From Platynereis dumerilii (taxonomy: Eukaryota; Annelida; Polychaeta; Phyllodocida; Nereididae), in assembly GCA_026936325.1 (NCBI GenBank), contig JAPTHN010000011.1, forward strand, positions 24,530,501 through 24,594,500: DNA of 64,000 nucleotides, read 5' to 3'. Below the pieces are notes generated by a model, which made no database searches, was not told the DNA's origin, and saw only the letters and a program-made list of their open reading frames with translations. Numbering within the stretch: position 1 is the first letter of the stretch; each line of letters starts with the position of its first letter. Below are positions 7,546 through 21,715 of the stretch, in pieces. Position numbers and translations under genes: made by a program.

Positions 7546-10500
7546 GTGTACAGTTAAAATAAATACACCCCACATCTCGGCACTAAAATGATTGGTTTTA
7601 AAAACAAGAAAATAATGGTACTTGAATTTGTTGCTTTTTCATTCATGAGCCAAAAAGCCCATTTTCTGATCTAGAGTGCTGCTATATTTAGAAAAGGAAT
7701 CATTTGTTTCTCTTTTAAGTGGCACTCAGGATTCCTATGCAGCATGTAAAGTTGTCATAAATTTTGTGGCTGAGCCCTTGAGATGGTGATTACGCTCGCA
7801 AGATTACATGATTCAACGCTCAGCCTGTTTCCGCTGAGTTCTATTCTGTTATGATTATATGCTGTTTTTCTTACACAATTGTAGGCTTTGGTGGGCTAGT
7901 CGCTATATATGTATATAGCCATTCTCAGGACATGTCTTTTTTTTTGGGGATTGTGTCACAGTGTCAGAGAGAGGTATGCTAATGTACTGTGTAGAATAAG
8001 TTATCTTGCAGTCTTGAATTATTCTTTGTCTTTGGTTAAATATCCCCATATGATCCTTTCAGCATTGGTGTGAAAGAAAAAATCAGGAGAGAATGGTATT
8101 ATTGGTATGGGGTATTTTTAACCGCCTTGAGGTCAGAGTGTGTGAAAAAATAGTGATTTTGATTGTTTCACAAACTCGAGTTCTGGCCTAATCTCAGACA
8201 CTTGTCTAGCTCTTAGGCATATATGCTTTGTTCTCAAAGGGTAGGCAAAAAACTGAGTTACTTTTGTCCGAAAACGTTTAAATTGGACATGCATTGGTAC
8301 TTGTTTTCATGTTTTGGTGCTTTCAACACGTCTGAACAGACAATAACATTTGTGAGAAAATTAGAATTTTTCTTTTTGCCATCTTGTTTGTTTTCTTGTG
8401 CAAATAACTTTCTCAGAAATTGAGAAAAATGTCTGGCAGGTAGAAAGCACAACAGGCATCAGATGAGCAACAACAGACAGAATGAGAAAGTCATCAGTCA
8501 CCAGGTGAATTGCGTCTATTGCTTCCTCCTCAAGTTACTGTTTAATTTGTATTTTGAAGCGAACTCTTTTTTTCCTCTTTTTCATTTGAATGCCTCTTCA
8601 GCATCCTCTTTCAATTGGAACTAGGCTTACAATTGCGTCTTACTCTTAGATACCGTCAGTGAGCCAGGTATGAATTATACGCTTCTTAGTGCTTGTAATA
8701 GCCCCCTTTCAGGTTATGGTTGTATTTTCTTCTTGGTGACTGTCAAAGGTAACTGGCATCTTATATAATGATAAGCTGTCAGTGAGCAGTTATTTGTTTT
8801 ACCTTATGGTTCTGACACAAACTCATTTTAAAGATTAAATTTTGTTTGAAAATGCAATAGGGATAGGCTTGCTGCGGGTCTGCTAAAATCTGTTGGTGGC
8901 ATGTTGCAACTACGACATCAGGAGAGAACACGGTAGTCACAATACTTTAGAACTTTTCCTTCCCCAGTCGGCTTCTTCTCCTCTGAATTCACAATGAGAC
9001 CAGCAAGCAGGTGTCATGGTTCAGAGCCAGTTGGCAGCCAACCGTTTACTGAGTATCTCTGCTAGTTGTTTCAAACCAAAAAGTCTTGGTCGAGCACACA
9101 AAGAAGGAGCTCCACAAACAGGTAGTGCTGGCATATCACAGCCTTCTACGATTGCAGTCTTGCACTGCCTGCAAAGCATCTTGTTCTGCCCACATTGCAT
9201 TTGGCCTTCCTTGCTCTTTCACCATCTATCCTTGCCCTGTGTACCTTTGTATGCTCTCTCACCCATCGGCCATGTGTTCCATGCAATAGTTTCCATAGTA
9301 TTGTTGTGTCCTACTGACAAATCACATTCGCTGAATTACCTTTAAACGTGCAAATGACCCCTGGTGGATTTTCAGACTATTTCCCAGAGCAAAAAATCCT
9401 CATAATGAGCCTTTAGTTACAGCTTAGCAGATTCCCTTTGCAAGGCAAATTGGCTTTTTGTCTCTCAAAACAAATTAACCTTGGCTTATCTAGGTAATCA
9501 CAGGATGAGGTGTCTGTGGAAAGGAAGTGTTCTTTTATTCTGTTCCATTGTTTTGCGCCGCTTTTCTGTAAATTGCTGGCTTTTTCAAGACAGCTGGTTT
9601 TATAATGAATGTAATGAATCACATACAAGGTTGGGGTTAAAACCAGATTTTTCTTGTTTTTAAAAGTCTCACAATCCCAGTAGATCTAACATGAGCACCA
9701 TAAATACCAGACGCAGAAACAGGCATTGCAATATTGGCACTACTTCAGCAACAGCGTCTGGCACACTGATTATGGAATCTGTGCCTTTTTTCTTGTTTAA
9801 TAGGGTCATGCCTGCAATCTCGTCTTTCCCAAGGAACATGCCACCCACAAGAATCCGGAAATAAGCTACTTGAGTCCTAAGATGGTCTTCCCTCACTTTA
9901 CAACCTGAAGCTGCCTAGGTGTGGTTTTCCATCTGTTGCTTTGAGGGTCTTCATGCTCCTTGGAGTTTCATTTGTGCATGTCTTGAAATACTGTTATTGC
10001 AGTTGAAGGCGAATATTCATGAAAAATTAAAGTATGCCAATCATGTATTGGCTTCATAATTGTTGGCATTTTAGCAATCTGGAATATTCTTTTAATGATA
10101 TATTCTACTCAATTGAACTAAATTTCAAAGAAGTAGTTGTTTCTTCAAATGTGATAAATGATTTTTATTACAATTCAAGTAATTGATCGTCAACTATTTT
10201 ACAGCCGGTGTGTTATCCGAAGTAGTGTCAGAAATAAATAAAATATGTAAATCTAGGATAGTGGATCATATTTAAATTAGGGATGGTGGATCATGTTTAA
10301 ATTAGGGATGGTGGATCACAACATTATATCCCACGGGCTGTTCCTCATGGGTTTTCATGAGGATCACTGCCAAGTGTGGGATATCAATGTATACCTGTAC
10401 TGATCATGGCTGTACATCACTCAGATTGGATGTTATTTTTCTTTCTGAGATATCTTTTGTAGTTAATGTATCTTGTCTATATGATTTCTTACCTTATTAT

Positions 10501-13500
10501 ATATCTGGCCTTGCTCAGAAAGAGCTCTGCCAATGGCAGATATGGCCTTATCTGTTATCCTGTCTTAGAAAGGCAGCCTGAGAAAGTTGCTTGCGGATTT
10601 GGTGCATATGTATTCTTTACGGACCTTAAGATGTCATTTTGGCTCAGCCAATCACCAATGATGTTTGCGATAGAGTCATTTGTGAAGATTTCTCCTCCCA
10701 CTCTTCTAGTGCATGGCAGCTCAATAAATGTCCCAAGCAGATGCTCAAACTTCCACACTGAATGACCAGACACTTCCTTATGCTCCAAGGATACCCATCC
10801 TTTCATGCCCCAACTTTAAAAACACCGTATTTTGATACAATTAATTAATTTTATTAGAAATTCAACATCTCAACAAAAAATCATTTTAAGTCGTTGATGG
10901 CATAGTATTTATCTAGTATTTATTTATAATATTTATGGAAATTTCTGAATAAATGCTTCTAGATACAATGAGAGCACAAGCTTGATAGTTTGAGAGAGCA
11001 TTGAGGGATGGGCTTGGAACTGAAAGGTGAAGAAGGGTCTATCTTCCTGAGGGTATGGAATTAAAAAATATTTATTGATTTCTGCTGCACACTGCGTCAT
11101 GCTTGCTGTGAGAATAAAGTACACTACAATGGTCATAGTTTGTCGCTTGTATATTACGTAATTTGTGCAGAAGTAAAGAGATATTACAGTCTCTCTATGG
11201 GATCTCTGATCAATAATTTTTATTATTTTCCTTGGCTTTATCATAGGCACCTTGATGTTCTTCAGATTCTTCATCATGAAGGAATACATAGGTCTTGGGA
11301 AAGATGAATCATTAATTCCGGAAGTCCAAATGATCAATTTTTGTTTGAAAGCTATTCTCCAAAACGAACAAGTACTGGTCAATAATGAACTGTCTACTAT
11401 AATCTTGAATGTTTGTATTTCCTCAAATAGTAATAATATTTCTTAACATTAAAATTCTCTACACCAATCTTCATCAACTAAACATCTTTCAACACATTTA
11501 CTCAACATCTGGCAATTTAGAATTGTGAAACAGATCTTTTGAATTTGTCCAGCCTCTGATTGATGACATTGCCCAACTGCAGCAACAGTTACACACTCTG
11601 TAAAGTTCTAATCTGTCTTTTCTCGACATTTCAATTTAAGCTCTGGCAGTGGCATTTAATTTGGTCTATGCTTTGAATTGCATTCAGTGAATTTTAGAAT
11701 ATTTATATTTTTTGCCAGTGACAACTGGGCATAAGCGTGCAGCGGCATAACACAGATCTTTGTTCTGTTTATGAAAAAAAATTCCAAGCGGGAAAGTTTT
11801 TTTTGCCGTTTTTTATCATATTTATTCTACTTAATTTGCTTGTTAGTATGCTTCAAATTTTTACCAGGTTTCTCATGTACATCTGTTATTCCACAGTAAT
11901 TGTTCTTTTTGATAGCTCTATGAAAAAACAAAACCTGTCAAGCGATTACTCTTGTATGTCGACATTTCCAAATGAAATCCTGACATTTCATTTATACAAT
12001 TAACAAGTCTGTCTATATTTGCTGCAATGCGAAATTTTATATATATTTGGTTTATCATTGCTTATTGCTTATTGCCTAAAATGCTGAGATAATGTGCTAC
12101 AATTATGCCAAATTTTTACATGATTCAACTGCCAGCAACAGTCAGCCACCCACTCTTATTACACATTAAGCATGAGAGTATGATATACTTTTCAATTTCA
12201 CGTCATACTATAAGATATCAACTGGAGGTAGATATTGTATATTGGAAATAATTAGCCTCATTATGGTTATTCATTTCTAAATATTTCACACTTGGTCTCT
12301 TAAAGGGTACTATTTAGACACAGATTTCGGGGGTTCTAACGGTAATTTTTTCAGGTTAGATCACTATCTTTTAGATTAAACAACATCCTTGTTTGAAAGA
12401 TCCATAAAAAGAATCCTTAATGGGTAAAATATTTTCCAAATCAGGAAAATATTTTATCAACTTAGTACACTTTGATGAAGTGGCATTTTGGAGGTTCAAA
12501 TCATTTATTTCTTGATGACATGTCACTGCAGATAATTGCTGCCTCTAATTTGGTTTGTTTAATATTGTGTTGATTGAGTTTTAGTCTTCTGAATGATGTT
12601 GGGCTCACATTTGTTGTCAATGAGGAAATTACTGTCTCTATTCCGGGCTATTCACTGAATTATTTTGATTCCAAATTTTAGTTTGCCATCATTGTCCATT
12701 AAAGAGATTAGATTCTGGGAAAATTTCTCCAAAACGTTTGCACGTTTTAGGAAAATTGGGATAATTGCCAATTCTCTGATGGAAGTAGATGAGACACTAG
12801 GAAGAAGCAGAATGATTGAGAGTGTATGATTTATCAGTGTGAATTATAAAACAAAAGAAGAAATAGATACCCTGATGTAGTAAAAAGATAACCTTACCAA
12901 ATGCATTTCTACAGTATGTAAAGCCCAACCATCCATCAATTCTTCATGGCTTATTTTAAATAATAACAGATGTTGGCTGCTTCAGAGCATCTATCAATAT
13001 AACCTTGCCATGATAAGCAGTGAGAAAATTCAGATAAATCTATGGAGCATGAGAGGCAGCTGACTGCAGAGGTATCAGTTAGGAAAAATGCAGTTGGTAA
13101 TTCTCAAGGGAGCATAAGTTTTATGGATGGCTGGCTGCATAAGAATAGCATCAGGAAGATGGTCCTAATTCACAGATACTAGTGACTAGAAGGTTGCTAA
13201 ATTCAGGAGAGTCGTGATTCTGATATACCACAAGGATTGTCCTACATAACGAGATATGACTGCATTAGAAGCTACCCTTTCTTCTTGACATCAGTGCAGT
13301 GTTAATCAACACTATGAATGTGAATATTCTTCAAGGCCACACACAGTGTATGTAACACGAACAGCGAATTGTGGCATGTCTTATTCATCAGAGATATTTT
13401 TTTATGGACCACCCTCTAGTGTTGTATTGGTTATATAAGGAGATTTCTTATCATTAACCAGATTATTCGAAAGAAGTCCTTTCAGTTGATGTGCTTTAGG

Positions 13501-14858
13501 ATGCGAATGAATGTTTACCCTGCCAGTAAATGCTTCTTAGCCTGTGAATGCCATGAGAAATCTCCCAAATGTCCATGAATACTGGGCTTACCCAGGTCAA
13601 TATTCTTGTGCTGTGGCATATAGAACATTGTGTCTAATTCATAGATGTCAGAAAATCATGCATGCTTCCTTTATATGTCAAATTCATGACATGGGGTCAT
13701 ACGCTAGAAATAAAACTGTCCTGTTTGCAAGGACCAGTTGTGATCTATGTTGACCAAGTTTGTTTATTCATTCCACCCACTGGATCACATTCACTGCAGT
13801 GCACAGCATCTATATGTCATGGAATTTTTTATCACCCGCTGCCCTCACACAGTCTCAGCATGAAATTATGTTTTGCCTACTGTACTTCTGAATATGATTT
13901 AAACTGCGGAAACTGCTCAAAGCCAAGGTTTGTGACCCATGATAATGCACACCCTTGATTAAAGGGCTATCTCTCTGAAACATAGCTTCAGGCATTTTCA
14001 ATTCAAGGGGAAAAGTAATGCTCAGGGAGATGAAACATCGACAAAGACAAGGAAACAAATTTCAACTGTTAATTGCCTTGTCACCAGGTTTCTTTCTAGT
14101 GTGTAGATGCATGATATGGACATGTAGCTTATTCACCAGTGCTTTAAATATTGTTCCCAGAACTACTCAATGCGAGAGGTAGCTTCGTAACAAACCAAAG
14201 TGACATATTGATGAGAGAAGTAAGCAGCCGCAGTTTGCCCATTGTCAAACTAAACATCAAATGGTTAAAAGTAGCAGACAGTCATTTTCATAAGCATCAA
14301 GGCCCTGAATTCGAAACTTTTCGAATAGTAAAATAGTCACTTGTGTCTATAATATTATCGTAATATGGCTTCGTGGTACAGTGGTTAGCATGCCTGCCTT
14401 GTACACATGAGGATGTGGGTTGGAACCTTGCTTCGGCCATGTCCAGAGGTGATCACTATAATGATTGGTATGATTGCCGTTCAATATGGTGAGCGTCGGT
14501 GAGCAGATTTATCTGGAATGGGCGCTATTTAAATCATACTATATTATTATAATTTTATCATTAATAATGGCGTCATGAATGTCTTTGACTTGAACCTTGA
14601 AATAATATGGCCTGTGAGTCACTGTCTTTTCAAGTTCAAAGGCCGTCTAAGCAAATTTAATGAGTGAAACGATGGTATTGACTGCCTACCCTGATAGTGC
14701 TTTCAGAAACACTGAAGATCCTGCTTAATTCAGCAAGGGTGTCTGTGATGAGATTACTTTAATATGGATTTGCCAGTGCTTGTGATTAAAGTAAATGAAG
14801 CAGCAAAGTTTGTTTTAATCTTAAAAATGAAACGATTATCATTTTGTTGCACAGCGCA
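7546..14858. repeat. Tandem unit A of the diverged 7-kb-class array
   Basis: Matches 14859-24720 over its whole length in the same order. Shared landmarks include AAAATAAATAC near 7556 and 14866, the GAGCCAGTTGGCAGCC block near 9020 and 16743, CAGCCAATCACC near 10650, and the GAGAGGCAGCTGACTGCAG block near 13050 and 23115. No open frame over about 150 codons and no recognisable domain is present. It lacks the 2.3-kb insertion of unit B but carries a SINE that B lacks. I recognise no gene in it. Confidence 0.85.
14367..14570 (+). mobile_element. tRNA-derived SINE with Val-tRNA-like head
   Basis: The head GGCTTCGTGGTACAGTGG resembles the start of a tRNA-Val, with an A-box-like stretch, a B-box-like GGTTGGAACC at 14418-14427 and a TGTACAC anticodon-loop-like segment. 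An unrelated body follows, ending in GGGCGCTATTTAAAT and AT-rich sequence, as in many invertebrate SINEs. The paralogous position in unit B (about 24395) lacks it, so it inserted after the duplication. AT-rich flanks (TAATATGG/TAATAATGG) may be the target duplication. Confidence 0.7.
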
Positions 14859-17800
14859 CAGTTAAAATAAATACCTCACGTCTCGGGACCAAAATGATTA
14901 GTTTTGAAAACGTGAAGATAGCAGTTACTGTACTTGAATTTGTTGCTTTTCCATTCCCATTCCCATTTTTTAATCTAGAGTGCTGCTATATTGAGAAAGG
15001 GAATTGTCTGTTTCTCTTTTAAGTGGCACTCGGGATTCCTATGCAGCATGTAAAGTTGTCATAAATTTTGTGGCTCAGCCCTTCAGATGGTGATTACGCT
15101 TGCAAGATTACATTATTCAATGCTAAGCTGGCTTCCATTGAGTTATATTCTGTTATGATTACTTGTTGTTTTTCTTTCAAAATTGCTGACTTTGATGAGC
15201 CAGTATCTATATTCGTGTAGTACCATTCTGGGAACAGATCTTTTTGTTGTTTATGGGATCATTCCTACTGTCACACTGTCATGACATGCTAGTGTACAGT
15301 GTAAAAGACTCAAGTAAACTAAGGCATGTTGTGGTCTTGAATTATTTTGACTGTTTTAATAAGGATGCCAAGACGTATAGTCTATTATTCTTTTTGGTAA
15401 TGATGTGAAAACAAAAAAGATGATAAAACTGTATGGGGTACCTTTTTAGCCTCCAGAGTGTGAAAAAAAGAGTGATTTTGATAATTTGGCCAAGTCGGAA
15501 GTTAAGGCCTATAATCTCAGATCTGTGTTTATCACTTTGGCATGGTCATATGCTTGCGTCTCAATTTCTCAAAGGGCAGTCAATAACAGAATTAGTTTTG
15601 TCTGTAAATTCTTAAATTATAGATATGCACATTGGCACCTGTTTCATAGCTACCAACATCTATGAACAGACAATTAATATTTGTAAGAAAATTAGAGTGG
15701 TTGTTTGCGTTTTCCATTGTGTTTGTTTTCTTGTGCAAATGTCTTTGAGTTTTCTCAGAAATTGAAAAAAAATGTTTGGCAAACAGTGAACACAAAAGAC
15801 ATGAGATGAGCAGCAACAACAGACAGAACGAGAAAGCCATCAGTCAGGTGGATTGCTTCTATTGCTTCCTCCTCAGGTTACTGTCTCATTTGAATTTTGA
15901 AGTGAACTGCCTTTTTCCCCTCTTTTTCATTTGAATGCTTTTTTTTGGAACTAAGTTTATAACTACTCTTGGACACTGTCATTTACCGTGTATGAATTAT
16001 GTGCTTCCTCTTAGTGCTTGTTATAGTTGTTATTTCTTCTTGGTAATTGGTAGTTGTCAAAGGTAACTGTCATCTTATATAATGATGTGCCGTCACTTAG
16101 CGGTTGTTTGTCTTTATCTTATGGTTGTGACAGGAACACATTTTAAAGATGAAATGTTGTTTGACAATGCTATAAGAATAGACTTCCAACAGGTCTACTT
16201 AAGTCCGGAGATGTTTCAACTATCACATCAAGAGAGAACATGTTATACACAATACTTAACTCTTCGGGACAACATTTCCTTCCCCAGTCGTCCTCTTCTT
16301 CTATGAATTCAAAATGAGACCAGCAGACAGGGAGACATTTGATCCTGATCAAATATCAGCTGGGTATCTTACATGTACTCTTCCTGTCTTAGTTAATGAG
16401 TTACCAATACCCATTATAGTTCCTGTCCTGGCCAACTACAGCTTTCAGGCAGGCTGCATCCATTGTTAATAAAGGCTTTTTACTGAAAACCCAAAGGCAC
16501 AATTGACTCTGAAGCCAGCGCCAATAGCGTTATTGGCACTATATTTGTCGACAATGAAGGAATATGCAAGGCTCCTTGGGAAGCATTTAGTAGCAGCAGA
16601 GACAATGAGGTGGTCCCATCTACAGGATTGTGAAGTGGCACGATGGCTCCACAAATCTGCCATCAGGTTATGGAAATCTAGTTGTGAATGGGGAAGGCGC
16701 AGATTGAGTTTGGGGGTGGTGACAGTGATTGTGTCAGGGTTCAGAGCCAGTTGGCAGCCAACCGTTTACTGAGCATCTCTGCTTGTTGTTTCAAACCAAA
16801 AAGTCTTGGTCGAGCACACAAAGACAGAAGGAGCTCCACATTCAGGAGGTGCTGGCATATTACAGCATTCTGCAATTGAAATCTTGTCCTGCCTGCAAAG
16901 CATCTTGTTCTGCCTACATTGCATTTGGCCTTCCTTGCTCGCTCGCCATCTATCCATGCCCTGTGTACCTCTGTCTGCTCTCTCACCCATCGGCCATGTG
17001 TTCCATGAAATGGTTTCCATAGTATTGTTGTATCCTGATAAATCACTTTCATTGGATTACCCTTAAACGTGGAAGTGACCTCTGGTGGATTTTCAGACTA
17101 TTTTCTAGAACACAAAATCCTCATTATGAGCCTTTAGTTACAGCTTAACAGATTCTCTTTGCAAGGCAAATTGGCACTTTGTCCCTAAAAACAAATTAAC
17201 CTTGGTTTATCTCGGTAATCACAGGACAAGGTTTCCTTGGAAAGGAAGTGTTCTTTTATTCTGTTCCATTGTTTTGAGTCAGTTTTCTGTAAATTGCTGG
17301 CTTTTTCAAGACAGCAGATACAAAGTTGTGGTTAAAATCAGATTTTTTTTATTTTTAAAAGTCTCACAAACTAACATGAGCACTATCAATACCAGGCACA
17401 GAAACAGGCATTGCAATATTGGCACTGCTTCAGCAACAGCGTCTGGTACACTGATTATGAAATCGGAGTAGTGCCTTTTTTCTTGTTTAATAGGGTCGTG
17501 CCTGCAATCTCCTCCTTCCAAAGAAACATGCCACCCACAAGAATCCGGAAATAAGCTACTTGAGTCCTAAGATGGTCTTCCTTCACTTTACAACCTGAGG
17601 CTGCCTTGGTGCGGTTTTCCATTTGTTGCTTTGAGGGTCTTCATGCTCCTTGGAGTTTCATATGTGCATGTCTTGAAATACTGTTATTGCTGTTGAAGGC
17701 GAATATTCATGAAAAATTATATTATGCCAATCATGCCTTGGTTTCATAATTGTTGGCATTTTGGCAATCTGGAATATTCTTTTTATGAGATATTCTACTC

Positions 17801-20041
17801 AATTTAACTACATTTCAAAGAAGTAGTTGTTTCTTCAAATGTGATAAAATGATTTTTATTACAATTCAAGTAATTGATCGTCAACTATTTCACAGCCGCT
17901 TAAAATCATATTTAAATTAGGGACGGTGGATCATATTTAAATTAGGGATGGTGGATCACAACATTATATCCCATGGGCTGTTCCTAATGGGTTTTCATGA
18001 GGATCACTGCCAAGTGTGGGATATCTATGTATACCTGTGCTGATCATGACTGTGCATCACTCAGATTGGATGTTATTTTTCTTTCTGAGACATCTTTTAT
18101 AGTTAATGTATCTTGTCTGATTGATTTCTTACCTTATTATATATCTGGCCTTGCTCTAAAGGCAATGGCAGATATAGTGTAATCTGTTATCCCATCTTAG
18201 AAAGGCAGCCTGAGAATGTTGCTTGCAGATCTGGTGCATTTGTATTCTTTGTCAACCTTAAGATGTCATTTTGGCTCTGCCAATCACCAATTATGTTTGC
18301 GCTGGTGTCATTTGTGAAGATTTCTCCTCCCACACTGCGACTGTGCAACTCTATAAATGCTCCATTGCAAGCAGATGCTCACACTTCTACATTGTATGAC
18401 CAAGCACTTCCTTTTACTCCCAGGGTACTCCTCTGCCCATCCTTTAATGCCCCAACTTTAAAAACACTATATTTTGATACAATTAATTCATATTATTAGA
18501 AATTCAACATCTCAACTGGAGAGCAGGGGTGTATCTTCATGACAGTGTGGCATTTAAAATTATTAATTCTACACACTGCAACATAATTGCTGTTAGAATA
18601 AAGTACACTACATGATATGTCACTTGTATGTCACAGATATTTACACACAAGTAAAGAAAGATATATTACAGTCTTTCTATGAGATCTCTGGTCAATAATT
18701 TCATTCTTTTTTCATGGATTTATCATCAGCAGCTTGACATTAAGTTCTGCAGATTCTTCATCATGAATGAAGATATATTTCGGTTCATGTGTCACACAAG
18801 AGGATAATATAACACCACACAAGCCCATGATTCAGAGAAATTTAAAAATGAACAAGTACTGGTGAAAGATGGACAGTATATCTAAATCTTGAGTGTTTGT
18901 ATTTTCCCAAACAGTAAGATTTATTACTTAACACAAAAATTCTCAACACCAGTCTTCATCAACTAAACATCATTCAACACATTTACTCAACATCTGGCTG
19001 GGACAGCTGGCAATTGAGACTTGTGAAATGGATCTTTTGAATTTTTCCAGCATCTGATTGATGACATTGCCCAACTGCAGCAACAGTTACACACTCTGTA
19101 AAGTTCTAATCTGTCTTTTCTCGACATTTCAATTTAAGCTCTGACAGTGGCATTTAATTTGGTCTATGCTGCGAATCGCATTCATGGAACTTTTATAGAT
19201 GTGTCATATCACTGTTGCAAAACAGGAAAATATAATTATATGTGAGAAGTTCTGGGGTTTTATTTAATTATTATGTTTGAAACTGCATTCTTAAAAATCT
19301 TTGTATGTTTTTTCTCATTTAGAATATCTAAAATTCTTGTAGTGACAACTACAGACATTAGTATTTGTAAAATGGGGAGCAGTATATTATGACAGGTGTT
19401 GTTGCTTTATTACCGAAGATCCAATGCAGGGAAATATTATATATTTGTTGTTTCTGTCATATTCTAGTTCTACTTAATTTGTTGGTATACATATTATGCA
19501 TGCTTTATATTGTTAGCAAACTTAGCATGTTTCTGTTTATCTGCAGTAATTGTTCATCTTGATAACTAAATAAAAATAAAAAACACAGAATCCACAGATA
19601 TCCTGCCCAGGTACTTTTTTCTGATATTTTAAAATGACATCCTGCATTTTACCTATGCGATTTACAAGTCTGTGGATATTCGTTGAAATGCAAAATTTTG
19701 TATTTATTTGGTTTGGCAATCCAACAATGCTACGACAATGTGCTGCGATTATGCCAAATTTTTACAGAATTCAACTGCGAGCAATAAACAGCCGCCCACT
19801 GTTATTACAAATCAAGCATAGGAGTATGATATATTTTTCAATTTCACGTCATACTATGAATCGTTCACTAGAGAAAGATATTGTGTATTTGAAATAATTA
19901 AGAATTTACCATTACATGGTAAATTCTTATTGTTTTTGGTAATATTCTTATTATTATTATTTCCAATTTTTTCCTCCGATTTTCCCGAAACTTGGTCACA
20001 AGGTGCCTCTAGGACTAAAACTAAGCCACACCTGAAAGAGA

Positions 20042-20884
20042 TGACCTTGACCTATTTTTCAAGGTCACAGAGCCTTTCAAACATGAAATTTTTGAAATTT
20101 CAATGACCTATTACTCGGCAACCATAACAGGTGGCATAATTGTACTGGTCATGTCTTACTCAAAAGTACTAGGCTGTATTCAGGCACAAGAATTTCTGGA
20201 ATCACTCAAGCGGAACCGGAGCTTTGAGAAAAACACTGTTTTAGGTTTATTTCAGTTTACTCAAGAACAACAACAGGTAGAGAAAGGCCAATTGCACCAA
20301 AACATGGCCAGTATCTGGGGGGGTGTGCACGCGTAATTTTCATTCGGATATCTGCAACGGTTACGGAGCAGCGGCCATTTTAGTGAAATGTGTCCGCAGG
20401 ATATGGGGTGTGGGTCTTCGAACACCATGAAGGAGTCAATTTAGGTCATGTAAATGTATAACAGACTACCCTTAACATATCCCCAAAACCCTATACAGAC
20501 CTTCAGATTTGACCTTGACCTCATTTTTCAAGGTCATTTGACCCCTCAAAGTTCAAATATGGCCGATTTTCAAAAATTCTGAAAATTGTCATTTTTTCCA
20601 CATATCAGTCTCATATAATTCTGGTTTCTGGAAGGCGCCACCCAGTTTGTTTGAGGCCTGAAATCGGAATTCAGATATCTTTTCGTGCTGATTTGTAAAT
20701 AAATCACAAATATTGCATACCGCGCGACATATAAAAACACCCTATTTTTGCCCCGATGACAGGTAAATATTGATCCTACACAGTTCAAACAATTGAATGA
20801 CCCCCCCATAGTCACACATTGCCAATCTGGGAAAAATATTGGTTTTGACCTAGATAGGTTTTTTCAAGGTCAAACTCAAGGTCA
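20042..20884. promoter_or_regulatory. Cluster of TCAAGGTCA nuclear-receptor half-sites
   Basis: TCAAGGTCA or its complement occurs at 20042, 20059, 20510, 20528, 20864 and 20876, with ACAAGGTCA at 21047. TCAAGGTCA is the extended half-site bound by ERR and SF-1/FTZ-F1-type receptors. The first four form two inverted pairs. Binding is inference; the motifs lie inside a mobile element. Confidence 0.5.
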
Positions 20885-21715
20885 AATATTAGGTGAAATT
20901 GGAAATTTCAGACATTTCATTTTTCTTAACAGGGAAGAAATTGAGGGATTTGCGTTATCTCTGAAGCATTTGGTGCCATAATACCCTAGAGGCCCCACGC
21001 AAAATTTGAAGGCCCTCGGATTGACCTACATTGCACAATTGAGGTCACAAGGTCAAGAAATGACTTGAAAATTGACCTGCTCATTTCTCAATATTGCACT
21101 TGTACCCATACTTTGACGGTCTGTATCTCCGGTTCTAATTAAGCTACAGGAAAAATAAAAACATATTTAGAAAGCCCAGATTCTCCTCTAGTATTTGTTT
21201 TCTATACATTTTAACGTATCTCTACTAGTTAAAAAGATCGCCAGACCCTGAAAAATTCATGTTTTCGGTCATGATTTAACAACTTTGCATTTTTTAAACT
21301 CAGAAATACATCTTTAAAAAATTCAATAATATTTGAGGGTGTAGTCCTAACACATTTACAGTAGTTTGTGCAATTTGAAGTCTCTCCTCCCAACCGTTTG
21401 CCTTCTGCAACAAATTGAAGTTCAAAACTTGACATTTTCAGGGACCATTTTTCGATGAAATATTGCAATTTTACTGTTATTTCAATGGGCTGTCTCTCCG
21501 GTTCTAATGCAGCTACATGAATGACACAAGCAGTTTTGGAAAGCTAAGATTCTCCTCTTTATTTAATTTATAGGGTATTTTCGTGTAACATTGACAGGTA
21601 AAAAGATCAGTGAACCCTGAAAAATTCATCTTTCCCACACCTTATCAAATGACTGTAGCTCTGCAGAGACTGGAACATCAGCTTTCACTCTTGTTATGTG
21701 CTTAGGGTTATCATA

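Noticed and set aside
10555-10806. Minus-strand ORF shared with 40616-40843 as a conserved protein
   Set aside because: Differences between copies fall mainly at amino-acid-changing positions; conservation centres on a CCAAT-containing DNA core.
14367-14439. A functional tRNA-Val gene
   Set aside because: The acceptor stem does not pair, the B box departs from consensus and a SINE body follows.
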